From DAOUMF01 sp034408935 (lineage in GTDB: Bacteria > Chloroflexota > Dehalococcoidia > SM23-28-2 > RBG-16-64-32), in contig DAOUMV010000018.1 in assembly GCA_034408935.1 (NCBI GenBank), positions 1-64,000 on the forward strand: a DNA stretch of 64,000 bases, in the 5' to 3' direction. The notes below the pieces were generated by a model that worked only from the letters and a program-made list of their open reading frames with translations, made no database searches and had not been told where the DNA came from. The position numbers were made by a program, and so were the translations under genes. Below, piece after piece: positions 33,701 through 41,980 of the stretch. Every line of letters begins with the position of its first letter. Within the stretch, counting starts at the first letter, position 1.

Positions 33701-35291
33701 GACGGCTGTGCCCTTCGGCGGCGACGTGATGCTCCTGGGCACGGCCATTGATATCACGGAGCGCAAGCGGGCGGAGGGCGCGGTGTCACGCCAGGCAGAA
33801 GTCAACTCATCCATCGCCGAGGTATCAAGAGCTCTCATTGAATCAAGACCCATCGACGACATTTCGGATGTCGTGCTGGAGTGCGCCAAGCGTCTCACCA
33901 GCAGCCCCTTCGGTTTCGTCGCTTACATTGACCCGCAGACGGGCTACCTTGTCGCTCCCACGCTGACAAAAGACATTTGGGATACCTGCCAGGTACCTGA
34001 TAAGGACATCATCTTCAAGGAATTCCGCGGGCTGTGGGGCTGGGTGCTGGTTAACCGCAAGCCTCTTCTGACCAATGCATCTGCGGACGACCCCCGGTCG
34101 TCGGGAACTCCGCCGGGCCACGTGCCGGTTCATCGCTTCCTATCGGTGCCTGCACTGATCGGCGCAACGCTGCTTGGGCAGGTGGCGGTGGCCAACTCGG
34201 ACCGTGACTACATCGACGACGACCTGCTGCCGCTGAAACGTCTGGCGGTGCTTTACGCGCTCGCCATTCAGCGCAAGCGGGCGGAGGAGGCACTGCGGGA
34301 GTCAGAGGAAAGGTGGCGCTCTCTGGCAGAGAACGTCCCCGATATCATCATGACGGTGGACGCTGACGGCAAAATACTGTTCATCAATCGCACTGTGCCC
34401 GGCTTGGCAGTGGAGAGCGTGATCGGGACCAACCTCAGCGACTACGTGCCGCCGGAGCATCACGACACACAAAGGAGGGCTCTGGAAAGAGTCTTCGAGA
34501 CAGGTGAGCCGCAAAGCTACGAGATCGCCGGCGCAGGGCCCCACGGCGGCACTTCGTGGTATTTCAGCCGTATCGGGCCGGTCGCGCGGGGCGACAAGGT
34601 CGTGGCGGCTATCCTGATCACCACAGACGTCACCGAGGAGAGGCGGGCCGAGGAAGCGCTGCGGGCGAGCGAAGACCGCTACCGGACCCTGGTTGAGGCT
34701 GCTCCAGACGTCATCTACACGCTCTCCACGGATGGAACCATCACCTCTCTCAACTCTGCGTTTGAGGCCCTCAGCGGCTGGCCGCGCGAGGACTGGCTCG
34801 GCAAGCACTTCGCGCCCATCATCCACCCCGATGACCTACCCGCGGCTATGGAGGACTTCCGGCTCGTCTTGCAAGGAGAGGTGCCGCCGGTGCGCGAGTA
34901 CCGTATGCTGACTGAGTCCGGCCAGTACATCGCGGCGGAAACTGTGCCCAGGCCCCTGATCGTGGACGGAGAGGTCGTCGGCACGTTGGGAATCGCCCGT
35001 GATTTGACTTCACGCAGGCAAATGGAGGACACGCTTCAGAAAGTCAGGGAGGAGCTGGAGGCGAAGGTCGAGCGCCAGATGCGTCGGCAGAATCCCTACG
35101 GCCTTAGCTTTCGCGAGTTCTTGGTCCTCCACCTCGTGACGGCGGGACAGTCGGACAGGGAGATCGGGGCCACCCTCGGCATCAGCCCAGTGACGGCCCA
35201 GAAGCACGTTGAGAACCTCCGCGCCAAAATGAAGGCCGCTTCCCGTATGGAGGCCGGTGTGCGGGCCCTGAGGGAGGGGCTCCTCGACTAA
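30717..35291 (+). CDS. Giant multi-PAS/GAF LuxR-type transcriptional regulator
   Basis: A 1524-residue soluble one-component regulator. I count ten PAS domains, each ending in a D-[IV]-T-x-[RE]-[RK]-x-x-E linker helix, one GAF-like domain between PAS 8 and PAS 9 (about residues 1020-1180) and a C-terminal LuxR-type helix-turn-helix (FREFLVLHLVTAGQSDREIG ... TAQKHVENLRAK). There is no histidine kinase, GGDEF or receiver domain. PAS 1-2 and PAS 9-10 are near copies of each other, and PAS 4-7 are tandem copies, so the array grew by duplication. It probably senses redox, small ligands or light through several PAS pockets and binds DNA directly. Followed by the 23-bp motif and an inverted repeat. 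Confidence 0.9.
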   Translation: MTSNKSGSGNGGSRAIGDITGSKPAERDDRGLEEEWRSLVENIPDIVMTLDRDGTILFINRTPPGFTVEATIGAIVYDFVPVEHHDTLRRSLKGVFEAGDAHDYEIAAPGPFGRTSWYFSRIGPVVRDGKVVAAAVIATDVTERKRAEEALRESEERYRDLVDTARDVIYTVSADATLLSLNPAFEAITGWSRAEWLGKPFADIVHPDDLSLGVENFRCILRGEVPPPSEIRILTKSGEYLTGEFAARPLIADGQVVGSFGIVRDITGRKRAEEALRESEERFRSAFEDAAVGMALVALDGRILEVNQICSQMLGYSKRELTSMTWQDVSHPDDLDTVRDRIERIVGGEIDSYQLEKRYVHKDGHVLWGHLTSSLIRGSDGTPLYFISQIQDITERKRAEEALRKSEERYRDLAENLNDAIFEFDASGRMTHVSPGMEKVSGYSAPEMIGRLITDFVYPEDLPAMTDRVRRRPFGDREPSEYRFLRKSGEARWVRSLGWPMFEGHRVVGFRAVLTDITERRRAEDALRQSEEQFRHLVEEVSDLIYEVDAAGRVTYVSPAVEQILGYRPSEMIGRSLTDFLRPDDVSGVVKSFQEALTKIPGPAEYGVMAKSGEIRWLRNLARPILEGDRVVGFRGVQTDITDRKRAEEALRQSEERYRHLVENINQVIYEVDADGRISYISPVVTQLGGYSPSEMVGRPFTDFLHPDDVVRAVGGLGGSLSGEHEPADFRFFSKSGELHWMRTFGQPILDGDRVVGLRGVLTNVTDRKEIEQALRESEERHRRLVENINDAIYELGADGRVTYISPVVEEISGYTQSEVVGRLFADFVHPDDLSALVDRFRRGLDGQPEPIEFRIPFKSGEIHWFRSMGQPIVEGDRIVGFRGVVSDITERKQVEDALRESEAKFRALAESASAAVFLSDGETFSYVNPAAETISGYAQEELLSMGFLDIVHPEFREVNRGNVRAQLGGEAVPSPFELKIVTKDGHERWLLATSTAVPFGGDVMLLGTAIDITERKRAEGAVSRQAEVNSSIAEVSRALIESRPIDDISDVVLECAKRLTSSPFGFVAYIDPQTGYLVAPTLTKDIWDTCQVPDKDIIFKEFRGLWGWVLVNRKPLLTNASADDPRSSGTPPGHVPVHRFLSVPALIGATLLGQVAVANSDRDYIDDDLLPLKRLAVLYALAIQRKRAEEALRESEERWRSLAENVPDIIMTVDADGKILFINRTVPGLAVESVIGTNLSDYVPPEHHDTQRRALERVFETGEPQSYEIAGAGPHGGTSWYFSRIGPVARGDKVVAAILITTDVTEERRAEEALRASEDRYRTLVEAAPDVIYTLSTDGTITSLNSAFEALSGWPREDWLGKHFAPIIHPDDLPAAMEDFRLVLQGEVPPVREYRMLTESGQYIAAETVPRPLIVDGEVVGTLGIARDLTSRRQMEDTLQKVREELEAKVERQMRRQNPYGLSFREFLVLHLVTAGQSDREIGATLGISPVTAQKHVENLRAKMKAASRMEAGVRALREGLLD

Positions 35292-35308
35292 AGTCCGGCC
35301 AAACTTGT

Positions 35309-35331
35309 ATACGGGAAATCACGTATTGACG
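35309..35331 (+). repeat. 23-bp intergenic motif, copy 2 (operator/promoter candidate)
   Basis: Identical over 23 bp to 217-239; inverted repeat ATACG ... CGTAT followed by TTGACG (35326-35331). Begins 17 bp after the stop of the multi-PAS LuxR gene. A possible target of that regulator, or a promoter for the structured element that follows; the -10 box is unclear (CATAAC is 21 nt away). Confidence 0.5.
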
Positions 35332-35365
35332 CGCGGCCCCCCCGTGAACGAACATAACTAACAGC

Positions 35366-35488
35366 TTTGCCCACCGTTTAGGACCGCCGACGGAATCGCC
35401 GCAAGGGGGGCCGGCCGCGACCTGAGGTTTCTGCCATCCCTCAGTGGGCCAGGGGGTCTCCCGCCGACAGCCCTAAACGGTGGGCAAA
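35366..35488 (+). ncRNA. Candidate structured RNA or MITE: 17-bp inverted repeats
   Basis: TTTGCCCACCGTTTAGG (35366-35382) is the exact reverse complement of 35472-35488, closing a 123-nt unit. Inside, CTGAGG and CCTCAG form a further short stem. The unit lies in a 330-bp gap without a gene, 35 bp after the 23-bp motif and before a T-rich terminator hairpin, which suits a small RNA. No flanking target duplication is seen, but a miniature transposable element with 17-bp terminal repeats is the main alternative. It does not fit 6S, tmRNA, SRP or RNase P RNA as I know them. Confidence 0.4.
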
Positions 35489-35569
35489 CAAAAAACCAGC
35501 CAGTGATACCGTACCCTCCTTTGGGCGTCGGCGTCAAGCACCCCCCGCTGGCGTCGACTTCGATTCGCT

Positions 35570-35608
35570 GAGAGAGGCGAGCCGAAAACAGGCTCGCTTC
35601 TCTCTTTT
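35570..35608 (+). terminator. Rho-independent terminator
   Basis: GAGAGAGGCGAGCC (35570-35583) pairs with GGCTCGCTTCTCTC (35591-35604) with a single G-U pair and a 7-nt loop, followed by TTTTCC. The T tract is on the plus strand, so it ends transcription arriving from the multi-PAS/candidate-RNA side, just before the convergent CoA transferase gene. Confidence 0.7.
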
Positions 35609-35621
35609 CCTCACTGTTTCG

Positions 35622-36824
35622 CTAGGGAATCGCCCCGCTCTCCTTCAGCGCCACGATTTTCTCCCAGTCGTACCCTAGCTCCAGCAGAACCTCTTCTGTG
35701 TGCTGTCCGAGCTCCGGTGACGCCCCGTGTGGCGTCTGCGGCGTGCCCAGAAAATCGGCTGGCGAGGCCACGACCTTCGTCGGGCCCTCTGGCCCCTCCA
35801 CCTCCGCCACTACCCCAGCCCGCTGGGCCACCGGGTCCTGCACCACGTCGAAAACGTTGAACACCGGCGCCCACCACACGTTGTTCTCATCGAACGCCTT
35901 TCCCCATTCCTCCAGGCTGCGGCTGGCGAACGTCGCGTCGAGCTCCTTTACCATCTCCTGAGTGTTCGCCCGGCGCTTGAAGATGTCAGCGAAGCGTTCA
36001 TCCTCGAGCAGTTCCTCACGGCCGATGGCCCGGCACAGGTCTGGCCAGTGCCGGTCCGCCTGCAGGAGCAGGAGCCAGAACCAGAGACCGTCTCCGGACT
36101 TGTAGCAGGTGATGAGGGGATTTATGGCGTGGCTGCGGTCGTAGGGCACAACGGGGCTGTTCAGGCGGAGGGCCAGGCTTAGATCCCAGCCCATCATGTA
36201 CGCCCCCGTGCGTAGCAGGGACACGTGCACCTGTTGCCCGCGACCGGTGCGTTCCCTGGCCAGCAGAGCAGCGCACACCGCCCCCGCCGCTCCGTTGCCC
36301 GCGATGTGGTCGCCCATTCCGCCCCGCTGCTGGGGGATCTCGTGTCCAGCGGGCGTCAGCCCCGCCGCCACTCCCGCCCGCGCCCAGAAGGCGCCGACAT
36401 CGTAGCCCGCCCGGTCGCGGTCCGGCCCCGCCAGGCCGTATCCGGTGATCTGGCAGTACACCAGCCGCGGGTTCGCCTCGCTCAGCTCCTCGTACGTGAA
36501 CCCGTATCGCTCGAGCACGCGCGGCCTCATGTTGGTGACGAGAACGTCCGCGTCGTCTATTAGTCGGCGAGCGATGGCCCGCGCCTCCTCGTTGTCCAGG
36601 TCCAGGGCAACGCTGCGCTTGCCCCGGTTGTCCAGCTCGAACGGAGGGTTAGTCGCCAGGGTGGCGCCCATCATGGAGGCGACCCAGCCTCGGAAGGGGT
36701 CGCCCTGGGGCGGCTCGATCTTGACCACCTCGGCGCCCCAGTCGCACAGGATCGCCGCCGCCGAAGGGCCGGCTACCCACAGTGCCAGCTCGACTACCTT
36801 CACTCCTTGCAGCGGACCTGACAT
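35622..36824 (-). CDS. Family III CoA transferase (CaiB/BaiF type)
   Basis: A 400-residue CoA transferase that moves CoA between carboxylic acids through an aspartyl thioester. The opening GVKVVELALWVAGPSAAAIL and DWGAEVVKIEPPQGDPFRGW are typical; the catalytic aspartate is in DRAGYDVGAFWARAGV (about residue 147); GGMGDHIAGN and the C-terminal NNVWWAPVFNVFDVVQDP also match. It is cytoplasmic. No partner gene is adjacent on the same strand; the many acyl-CoA genes in the window suggest a role in activating an organic acid for beta-oxidation. Confidence 0.92.
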   Translation of the reverse strand: MSGPLQGVKVVELALWVAGPSAAAILCDWGAEVVKIEPPQGDPFRGWVASMMGATLATNPPFELDNRGKRSVALDLDNEEARAIARRLIDDADVLVTNMRPRVLERYGFTYEELSEANPRLVYCQITGYGLAGPDRDRAGYDVGAFWARAGVAAGLTPAGHEIPQQRGGMGDHIAGNGAAGAVCAALLARERTGRGQQVHVSLLRTGAYMMGWDLSLALRLNSPVVPYDRSHAINPLITCYKSGDGLWFWLLLLQADRHWPDLCRAIGREELLEDERFADIFKRRANTQEMVKELDATFASRSLEEWGKAFDENNVWWAPVFNVFDVVQDPVAQRAGVVAEVEGPEGPTKVVASPADFLGTPQTPHGASPELGQHTEEVLLELGYDWEKIVALKESGAIP

Positions 36825-37166
36825 ATCGAACCTCGCTTCCAGAAAGGGGACACACGTGGTGCCGGAGGGCAGACTGGAACTGCCGACACGTGGTTCTCAG
36901 TTCCCTCGCCTCGTCCGGCGCCGCACACTGGCGTCCATTTTCGTATCTCAGAAGGCCGCTTTCAAGCCCTCGCCGGCGACCGCCGTCGCCCCCCTGTGCA
37001 GAGGGTGCGCCGGATTGACCGGAAGCGTAGAATAGTGCCGCCACGGAGCCGCGTCCAGTATATCCAGACCAAGGATAGGGAGAGGTAGCGCGACTAGCTC
37101 AAGACGAGAACGATTGAGGAGAACCAACTTCAGCAGGCCGAGGACAGGAAAGGAGGAGCGCGAGCA
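36825..37166. other. Divergent intergenic region with tRNA-like 3'-end remnant
   Basis: No gene is supported. On the minus strand 36857-36889 reads as a tRNA 3' end: T arm GGCAG, loop TTCCAGT, CTGCC, acceptor CTCCGGC, discriminator A and CCA. The anticodon arm cannot be folded, so this is a remnant, not a tRNA gene. Confidence 0.4.
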
Positions 37167-37598
37167 ATGGCACTTTTCGCGGGTTTCTTCAAGGCGCTCT
37201 TGGGCATCTGCGAAACACCTCCTCTCGCCGAGGAGCTGTGGACGATGACGGAAAACCAGGTGACAATGAGGCCGGGAGAGGCGGCCGCTCTCGCTCCCGT
37301 TGGCGGGGCGGTGCGCCTGGGAGGCAAGGGGCAGGTGCCTTCGGTCCTCATTGTCCATGCGGGCCCCGAGGAGTACCTGGCGTTTGAGAACCGCTGCACG
37401 CACGCCGGGCGCAAGCTGGACCCCGTCGAAGGAAAGCGAGAGCTCCGCTGCTGCAGCGTGGGCCATTCCAGATTCGACTATCAGGGAAAGAAGCTCAGTG
37501 GCTTCGCCAAGGACCCCCTGAAGAAGTACTCCGTGGAAAAGCGGGGTGAAGAGTTGATAGTCACTCTGGATGGGGCTTCCGATCCAGGACCTCACTAG
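37167..37598 (+). CDS. Rieske-type [2Fe-2S] protein
   Basis: A 143-residue small soluble protein with a Rieske fold. The first ligand pair is CTH (in NRCTHAGRKLD, about residue 74); the second segment reads RCCSVGHSRFDYQGKKLSG, where the usual C-x-x-H becomes C-C-S-V-G-H, so cluster ligation differs from the standard pattern or uses the first cysteine. The first 30 residues are hydrophobic and may attach to a membrane or partner. The start follows AAAGGAGG by about ten bases. It stands alone; an electron-transfer role is likely, the partner is unknown. Confidence 0.75.
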   Translation: MALFAGFFKALLGICETPPLAEELWTMTENQVTMRPGEAAALAPVGGAVRLGGKGQVPSVLIVHAGPEEYLAFENRCTHAGRKLDPVEGKRELRCCSVGHSRFDYQGKKLSGFAKDPLKKYSVEKRGEELIVTLDGASDPGPH

Positions 37599-37757
37599 GG
37601 CGCACAGCAGACTGGCTTCCCGGGTAGCGGCTGGTCCAACTGCTTCGGTGCCGGGCAGCTTGTACTGTCGAGCCCTCCTCGCCACTGTCAGCCGAACGCT
37701 GCGCCGGCCCGATGAGCCCACGCGGCTATTCGACGTGAGGTGGCGGGAGGAGAATGC

Positions 37758-38843
37758 CTAGGGGTAGACGCCGTACTTCCTCACGGCGCTGACCATGGCC
37801 ACGTAGTTCTCGGGTCTGCAGCCGGGGTGGATGGAGTTGGAGGAGCTCACGATGTACCCGCCGCCGGGCGCCGCCTTGGCCAGCGTCTCTTCCACCGACT
37901 GCGCCACCTCCTCCTCGGTCCCGAACGGCAGGAGATACATGCAATCGATGTTGCCGAGGACGCACGCTTTGCCCGCGAGATGCCGCTTCACCTCGCCGAT
38001 ATCCATGCACTGGGGCTGGATGGGGTGAATGCCGTCGAAGCCGACCTCGATTAGGTCATCCAGAATGGGCCAGAGGTTGCCGTCGGAGTGCTTGATGATG
38101 GGCACTCCCCGCGAGTGTGCCAGGGCCACCGTCTCCTGGTGATACGGCTTCAAGAAGCGCCGGTAGTGGGCCGGCGACATCAGAGTCGTGGGGTTGTGGG
38201 CGAGGTCCCCTTCCAGGCAGATGACATCGGCCCCCAGGTCGATGGCTTTCTCGACGGCAGCGTTGCAGAAGTCTGTCGAAACTCGAGCCAGTGCCTCCGC
38301 CAGATCGGGATTCGCGACGTAGTCTAGGAGAAGATGCTGCATCCCTCCCCGCAGGCTCCAGCTCCAGCGGAACGTCCCCGGTATCGTGAAAACGTGCGCC
38401 CTGTCCCTGCCGACCTTGCTGACGACGTACTGCAGCATCATGAAGTCCAGCGGGTCGGGCTCCATCCCCTTCACGCTCTCCAGATCGGACGCCTCGTGGA
38501 CTGGCCCATCAACGGGGTAGGGCTCACCGTACGCGCTCAAGTGATAGACGATCCCGTACTTGTCCCGCACGTAGTCGTCCTTGAAGCGCTTCCTGCCGGT
38601 GAGGAAGACCGTGGACACCGCATCCAGGTCGAGGGCTCCGACGATGCCGCACAGAACGTCCATGAGCCGGATCGCCTCAGCGGGAGCAAGGTCCGGGATG
38701 TCGCCCTCGGGGAGCGAGGTCTCCTCGAGGACGAGCCTGCCCAGCTTGACGATGCTCGACTCGTTGAAGCCGAGCTCAAAGATCGGGACTCGGTCTGGCT
38801 GCCCCAGGGCCAGAGCCTTGAGGATTCGTTCCCTGCCTGTCAT
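37758..38843 (-). CDS. Uroporphyrinogen decarboxylase-like (URO-D fold) protein
   Basis: A 361-residue URO-D superfamily protein. Besides HemE this fold includes corrinoid methyltransferases (MtaA, CmuA). The start MTGRERILKALALGQPDRVP is typical of the non-HemE group. Candidate metal or substrate ligands are KHSDGN (about residue 248), GFDGIHPIQPQ, LGNIDC and the terminal SSSNSIHPGCRPENYVAM, an arrangement seen in methyltransferase-like members, not heme enzymes. No corrinoid protein is adjacent, so a methyl-transfer role is inferred, not shown. Confidence 0.85.
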   Translation of the reverse strand: MTGRERILKALALGQPDRVPIFELGFNESSIVKLGRLVLEETSLPEGDIPDLAPAEAIRLMDVLCGIVGALDLDAVSTVFLTGRKRFKDDYVRDKYGIVYHLSAYGEPYPVDGPVHEASDLESVKGMEPDPLDFMMLQYVVSKVGRDRAHVFTIPGTFRWSWSLRGGMQHLLLDYVANPDLAEALARVSTDFCNAAVEKAIDLGADVICLEGDLAHNPTTLMSPAHYRRFLKPYHQETVALAHSRGVPIIKHSDGNLWPILDDLIEVGFDGIHPIQPQCMDIGEVKRHLAGKACVLGNIDCMYLLPFGTEEEVAQSVEETLAKAAPGGGYIVSSSNSIHPGCRPENYVAMVSAVRKYGVYP

Positions 38844-38998
38844 GGCTTCCGTGCCAGTGTAGCACGCCCGTCAATCCAACACCTATTGGGCGGCAGTGAT
38901 GTGGCTGGTCAGCGTCGCTCTGGAGAATGGGCCAGAACTCGGCCGCAGGCCGCGAGGGCCAGGATGCCGCGGCCAGCCCGGAGCCGAGTCGTGAAACG

Positions 38999-39004
38999 GT
39001 ACAA
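38999..39004 (+). promoter_or_regulatory. -10 box just upstream of the DUF3090 gene
   Basis: TACAAT ends 13 bp before the ATG at 39018. There is no ribosome binding site between, so the mRNA is probably leaderless or nearly so. Confidence 0.45.
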
Positions 39005-39017
39005 TAAGTGCCAGATC

Positions 39018-39545
39018 ATGATTGACTTCGGTGTCGCTCAGGGCGTCGAGGCACGGTCAGTTGGCGAGCCGGGCCAGCGCACGTTCCACCTCCGCATACT
39101 CGGTGAGGCTGGCCAGTCGGCGTCGCTCAAGCTGGAGAAGGAGCACCTGGTGGGGCTGCGAAGTGGGTTGCGCGAGATATTGGCCAAGATCCGGTATGAG
39201 GGGGAGCCCGAAGTGCGGGGAGCCCTGCAATTCCCGCCCACGGCTGACTACGAATTCCCCGTCGGACGCCTCGGCATCGGGTTCTCGACTGAGGACGGGA
39301 CCGTTGTCGTTCAGGCCGCCGAGCTTGAGGAGGTGGAAGGCGAACGGGAAGCTATGGCCATTGGCGTACGGTTGACGCCAAGGCAGAGCGCATCGCTGGC
39401 TACACAACTGGAGGAGATCATCGCAGGCGGAAGGCCGATCTGCCCTCTATGCTGGACCCCCATGGATCCCGAGGGGCACGTGTGCGTGAAGTCCAACGGT
39501 CACTCTCAGCAGCCCATCCCGGACGAACACCCCGACCGGGAGTAG
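39018..39545 (+). CDS. DUF3090/TIGR03847 family protein
   Basis: A 175-residue protein of a family known from Actinobacteria and Chloroflexota with no assigned function. It begins MIDFGVAQGVEARSVGEPGQ, continues with the conserved FHLRILGEAGQSASLKLEKEHL and ends with a zinc-ribbon-like CPLCWTPMDPEGHVC, which suggests metal binding. It is cytoplasmic. In Actinobacteria the family is often near a phosphatase and a cysteine-ligase-like gene; none is present here. A far upstream frame extension is not supported by any ribosome binding site. Confidence 0.85.
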   Translation: MIDFGVAQGVEARSVGEPGQRTFHLRILGEAGQSASLKLEKEHLVGLRSGLREILAKIRYEGEPEVRGALQFPPTADYEFPVGRLGIGFSTEDGTVVVQAAELEEVEGEREAMAIGVRLTPRQSASLATQLEEIIAGGRPICPLCWTPMDPEGHVCVKSNGHSQQPIPDEHPDRE

Positions 39546-39667
39546 TTGCGCGGGTCGTACGGCGAGTGCCGGAGGCGCAGTAGTGTGACGCGCCCGGCGG
39601 TTGTAGACTTTGCCGCAGGCGAACCTAGCTGGCATCGTCGGACCAGGACAGGAAAGGACCGCGACCC

Positions 39668-40636
39668 ATGAAAGCAGCAGTCTACTACGAGACGGGCAAC
39701 CCGGACGTCTTCCGCTACGAGGAGCTGCCCGATCCCGTCTGTCAGCCCGGGGGCCTCCTCATCGACGTGAAGGCGATCAGCATCGAGGGCGGTGACGTCC
39801 TCAACCGCGCCGGCGGCGAGATGCCGTCCCGCCCCCACGTCGTCGGATACCAGTGCGCCGGGACCGTCCGAGAGGTCGGCGCGAACGTTAGCGATCGCGC
39901 CATCGGCCAGCCGGTCGTGGCCGTCATGCCCTTCGGTTCGCACGCCTCTCTAGTGGCCGTCGCGGCGATGCAAACGTGGCCACTTCCCGAGGGGGCGGAC
40001 ATCCAGGCCGCCGCCTGCGTGCCTATCCCCTTCGGCACGGCCGAAGAGTGCCTGTTCGAGCTGGGGCACCTGAAGGCCGGTGAGACGGTCCTCGTTCAGG
40101 CGGGCGCCGGAGGCGTCGGACTTGCCGCCATCCAGCTAGCCAAGCGTGCGGGAGCTACGGTCCTGGCGACGGCCTCCAGCGACGACAAGCTGGAACGGCT
40201 GAAAGAGTTCGGCCTGGACCACGGCATCAACTACAGGACCGACGATTTCGTCGCGCGATTTGGCGCGATCACCGGCGGCCGCGGAGTGGACGTGGTGATC
40301 GAGACCGTTGGCACGACTCTACGGGGTAGCGTGGAGTGCACTGGATATCGTGGCCGGGTGATCGTGGTCGGGAACGCCGGACGCGAACAGGACAGGCGGC
40401 TGGACACCAGTATCTTGAGCGAGAAGAACCGGTCGCTCACGGCTATGTCGTTCGCTAACTCGCTTATGCTTGAGCCCCAGCGTGGCCGCCCGATGGTTGA
40501 GGGCCATCTGCGCGACGTGGCCAGCGGGGCCCTCCGCGTGGTCATTGACCGCACCTACCCGCTCTCGGAAGCCGCCGCGGCTCACAGCTACATCGAAAGC
40601 CGTCAGGCCTTCGGGCGGGTCGTGTTGATACCGTAG
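39668..40636 (+). CDS. Quinone oxidoreductase-like (zinc-independent MDR) protein
   Basis: A 322-residue medium-chain dehydrogenase/reductase. GroES-like N-terminal domain (MKAAVYYETGNPDVFRYEEL), then the NADPH-binding Rossmann domain with QAGAGGVGLAAIQLAKRAGA and the sequence VIETVGTTLRGSVECTGYRGRVIVVG. The zinc ligands of alcohol dehydrogenases are missing, so it probably reduces quinones or enones with NADPH. AGGAAAGGACC serves as ribosome binding site. No operon partner. Confidence 0.9.
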   Translation: MKAAVYYETGNPDVFRYEELPDPVCQPGGLLIDVKAISIEGGDVLNRAGGEMPSRPHVVGYQCAGTVREVGANVSDRAIGQPVVAVMPFGSHASLVAVAAMQTWPLPEGADIQAAACVPIPFGTAEECLFELGHLKAGETVLVQAGAGGVGLAAIQLAKRAGATVLATASSDDKLERLKEFGLDHGINYRTDDFVARFGAITGGRGVDVVIETVGTTLRGSVECTGYRGRVIVVGNAGREQDRRLDTSILSEKNRSLTAMSFANSLMLEPQRGRPMVEGHLRDVASGALRVVIDRTYPLSEAAAAHSYIESRQAFGRVVLIP

Positions 40637-40693
40637 GGGCGCCTGCATCGGCTGCGGGACATCGCCCGCCGGTGCAGGCTCTGCGAGCGTCGC

Positions 40694-41914
40694 CTAGACC
40701 GACAGGATGTGCACCGTGGTTGCGGCGGCCTCACCCCGGACCATTCCGCCGCCGTTGTGCGTCATACCCGCCTTGGCACCCTCGACCTGGCGGTCACCGG
40801 CCTCGCCGCGAAGCTGGAGCCAGATCTCGTACACCTGGCTGACGCCGGTGGCGCCCACGGGGTGCCCCTTGGTGATCAGGCCGCCACTGGTGTTGACCGG
40901 TAGCCGGCCAGGGATCTCCGTGACCCCTTCATCGATGAGGCGACCGCCCTCGCCTTCGGGGCAGAGTCCGAGCTCCTCGTACAGCATCAGTTCGGCCGGT
41001 GCTGAGGCGTCGTGGACCTCCAGCACGTTGATGTCCTGCGTGGTCATGCCTGCCATCTTGAGGGCGCTCCTGGCGGCACGCGCGGCAGTTCCTCCGTCCT
41101 CCGAGGGGCGGTCCGACCCGGTGACCAGTGCCGACCCCCGTACCCAGACCGGCTTGGTCGTGTACTGTCGCGCCTTCTCCTCGGCCACCAGGATGGCCGC
41201 CGCAGCGCCATCGCCGATGGGCGCGCACATCAGACGAGTCAGCGGTTCAGCCACCGGCGGTGAGGCGAGAATCTCCTCCAGGGAGTAGCGTTCGCGGTAC
41301 TGGGCATGGGGGTTGAGGCTGCCGTTGTTGTGGTTCTTGACGGCGATACGGCCGAACTGCTCTTTCGTCGTGCCGTACTTGGCCATGTGAGCCCGGGCGC
41401 CGGCGGCGTACAGGTCCATGAACACGCTGCGCGACTTGCCAGCGCCGCTCTCCACGCCCGCTTTCTTCTCCGAAGGCGGCTTGATCTGCTCCATCATGGC
41501 GCGAAGCTGCTCCACGTCTGTGCCGGCGCCGAAGGCGGCCATCATCCGGCCCTTGTCCTCCGTGTACATCTTCTCGACGCCCAGGACGAGGGCGATGTCA
41601 TACATCCCCGACGCCACGTAGAGCCACGCGACTTGCATGGCGGTCGAGGAGCTCGCGCAGGCATTCTCGGTGTTGACCATCGGTATCTTGTCGATGCCGA
41701 TGTCCCGAAGGATCACCTGAGCGCGGATGCACTCCTGGCCCGTGACGAGCCCGGCGGCGGCGTTGCCGACCACAGCCACCTCGGCGTCCTTCTTGTCCAT
41801 TCCGGCCGAGTCCAGAGCGGCTGTGACGGCCTCGTGGCTGAGATCCTTGAGCCCGCGGTCCGGATACTTCCCGAATCGTGTCATGGCCGCGCCCACGATA
41901 GCGACGTTCCTCAT
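40694..41914 (-). CDS. Thiolase (acetyl-CoA acetyltransferase, SCP-x type)
   Basis: A 406-residue thiolase with the full active site: nucleophilic cysteine in TENACASSSTA (about residue 88), HDASAPAE motif, and the base pair in SGGLITKGHPVGATG; the last cysteine position is replaced (GMTHNGGGM). It cleaves 3-ketoacyl-CoA or condenses acetyl-CoA. It lies 66 bp downstream of the molybdopterin oxidoreductase gene on the same strand and may be co-transcribed, which would link the oxidation of a substrate to CoA-dependent cleavage. In contrast to the two thiolase-like proteins at 15-17 kb it should be active. Confidence 0.92.
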   Translation of the reverse strand: MRNVAIVGAAMTRFGKYPDRGLKDLSHEAVTAALDSAGMDKKDAEVAVVGNAAAGLVTGQECIRAQVILRDIGIDKIPMVNTENACASSSTAMQVAWLYVASGMYDIALVLGVEKMYTEDKGRMMAAFGAGTDVEQLRAMMEQIKPPSEKKAGVESGAGKSRSVFMDLYAAGARAHMAKYGTTKEQFGRIAVKNHNNGSLNPHAQYRERYSLEEILASPPVAEPLTRLMCAPIGDGAAAAILVAEEKARQYTTKPVWVRGSALVTGSDRPSEDGGTAARAARSALKMAGMTTQDINVLEVHDASAPAELMLYEELGLCPEGEGGRLIDEGVTEIPGRLPVNTSGGLITKGHPVGATGVSQVYEIWLQLRGEAGDRQVEGAKAGMTHNGGGMVRGEAAATTVHILSV

Positions 41915-41980
41915 CCCAGTCTCCTTCCAAGTGTCGCTCGCTGCTGGCCCGATGCGGAGCTTCCCATCGCGCCACCGACC

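Noticed and set aside
36857..36900. tRNA-like 3' end on the minus strand
   Set aside because: T arm, acceptor end and CCA are visible, but no anticodon arm or D arm can be folded, so it is reported only as a remnant in the intergenic entry.
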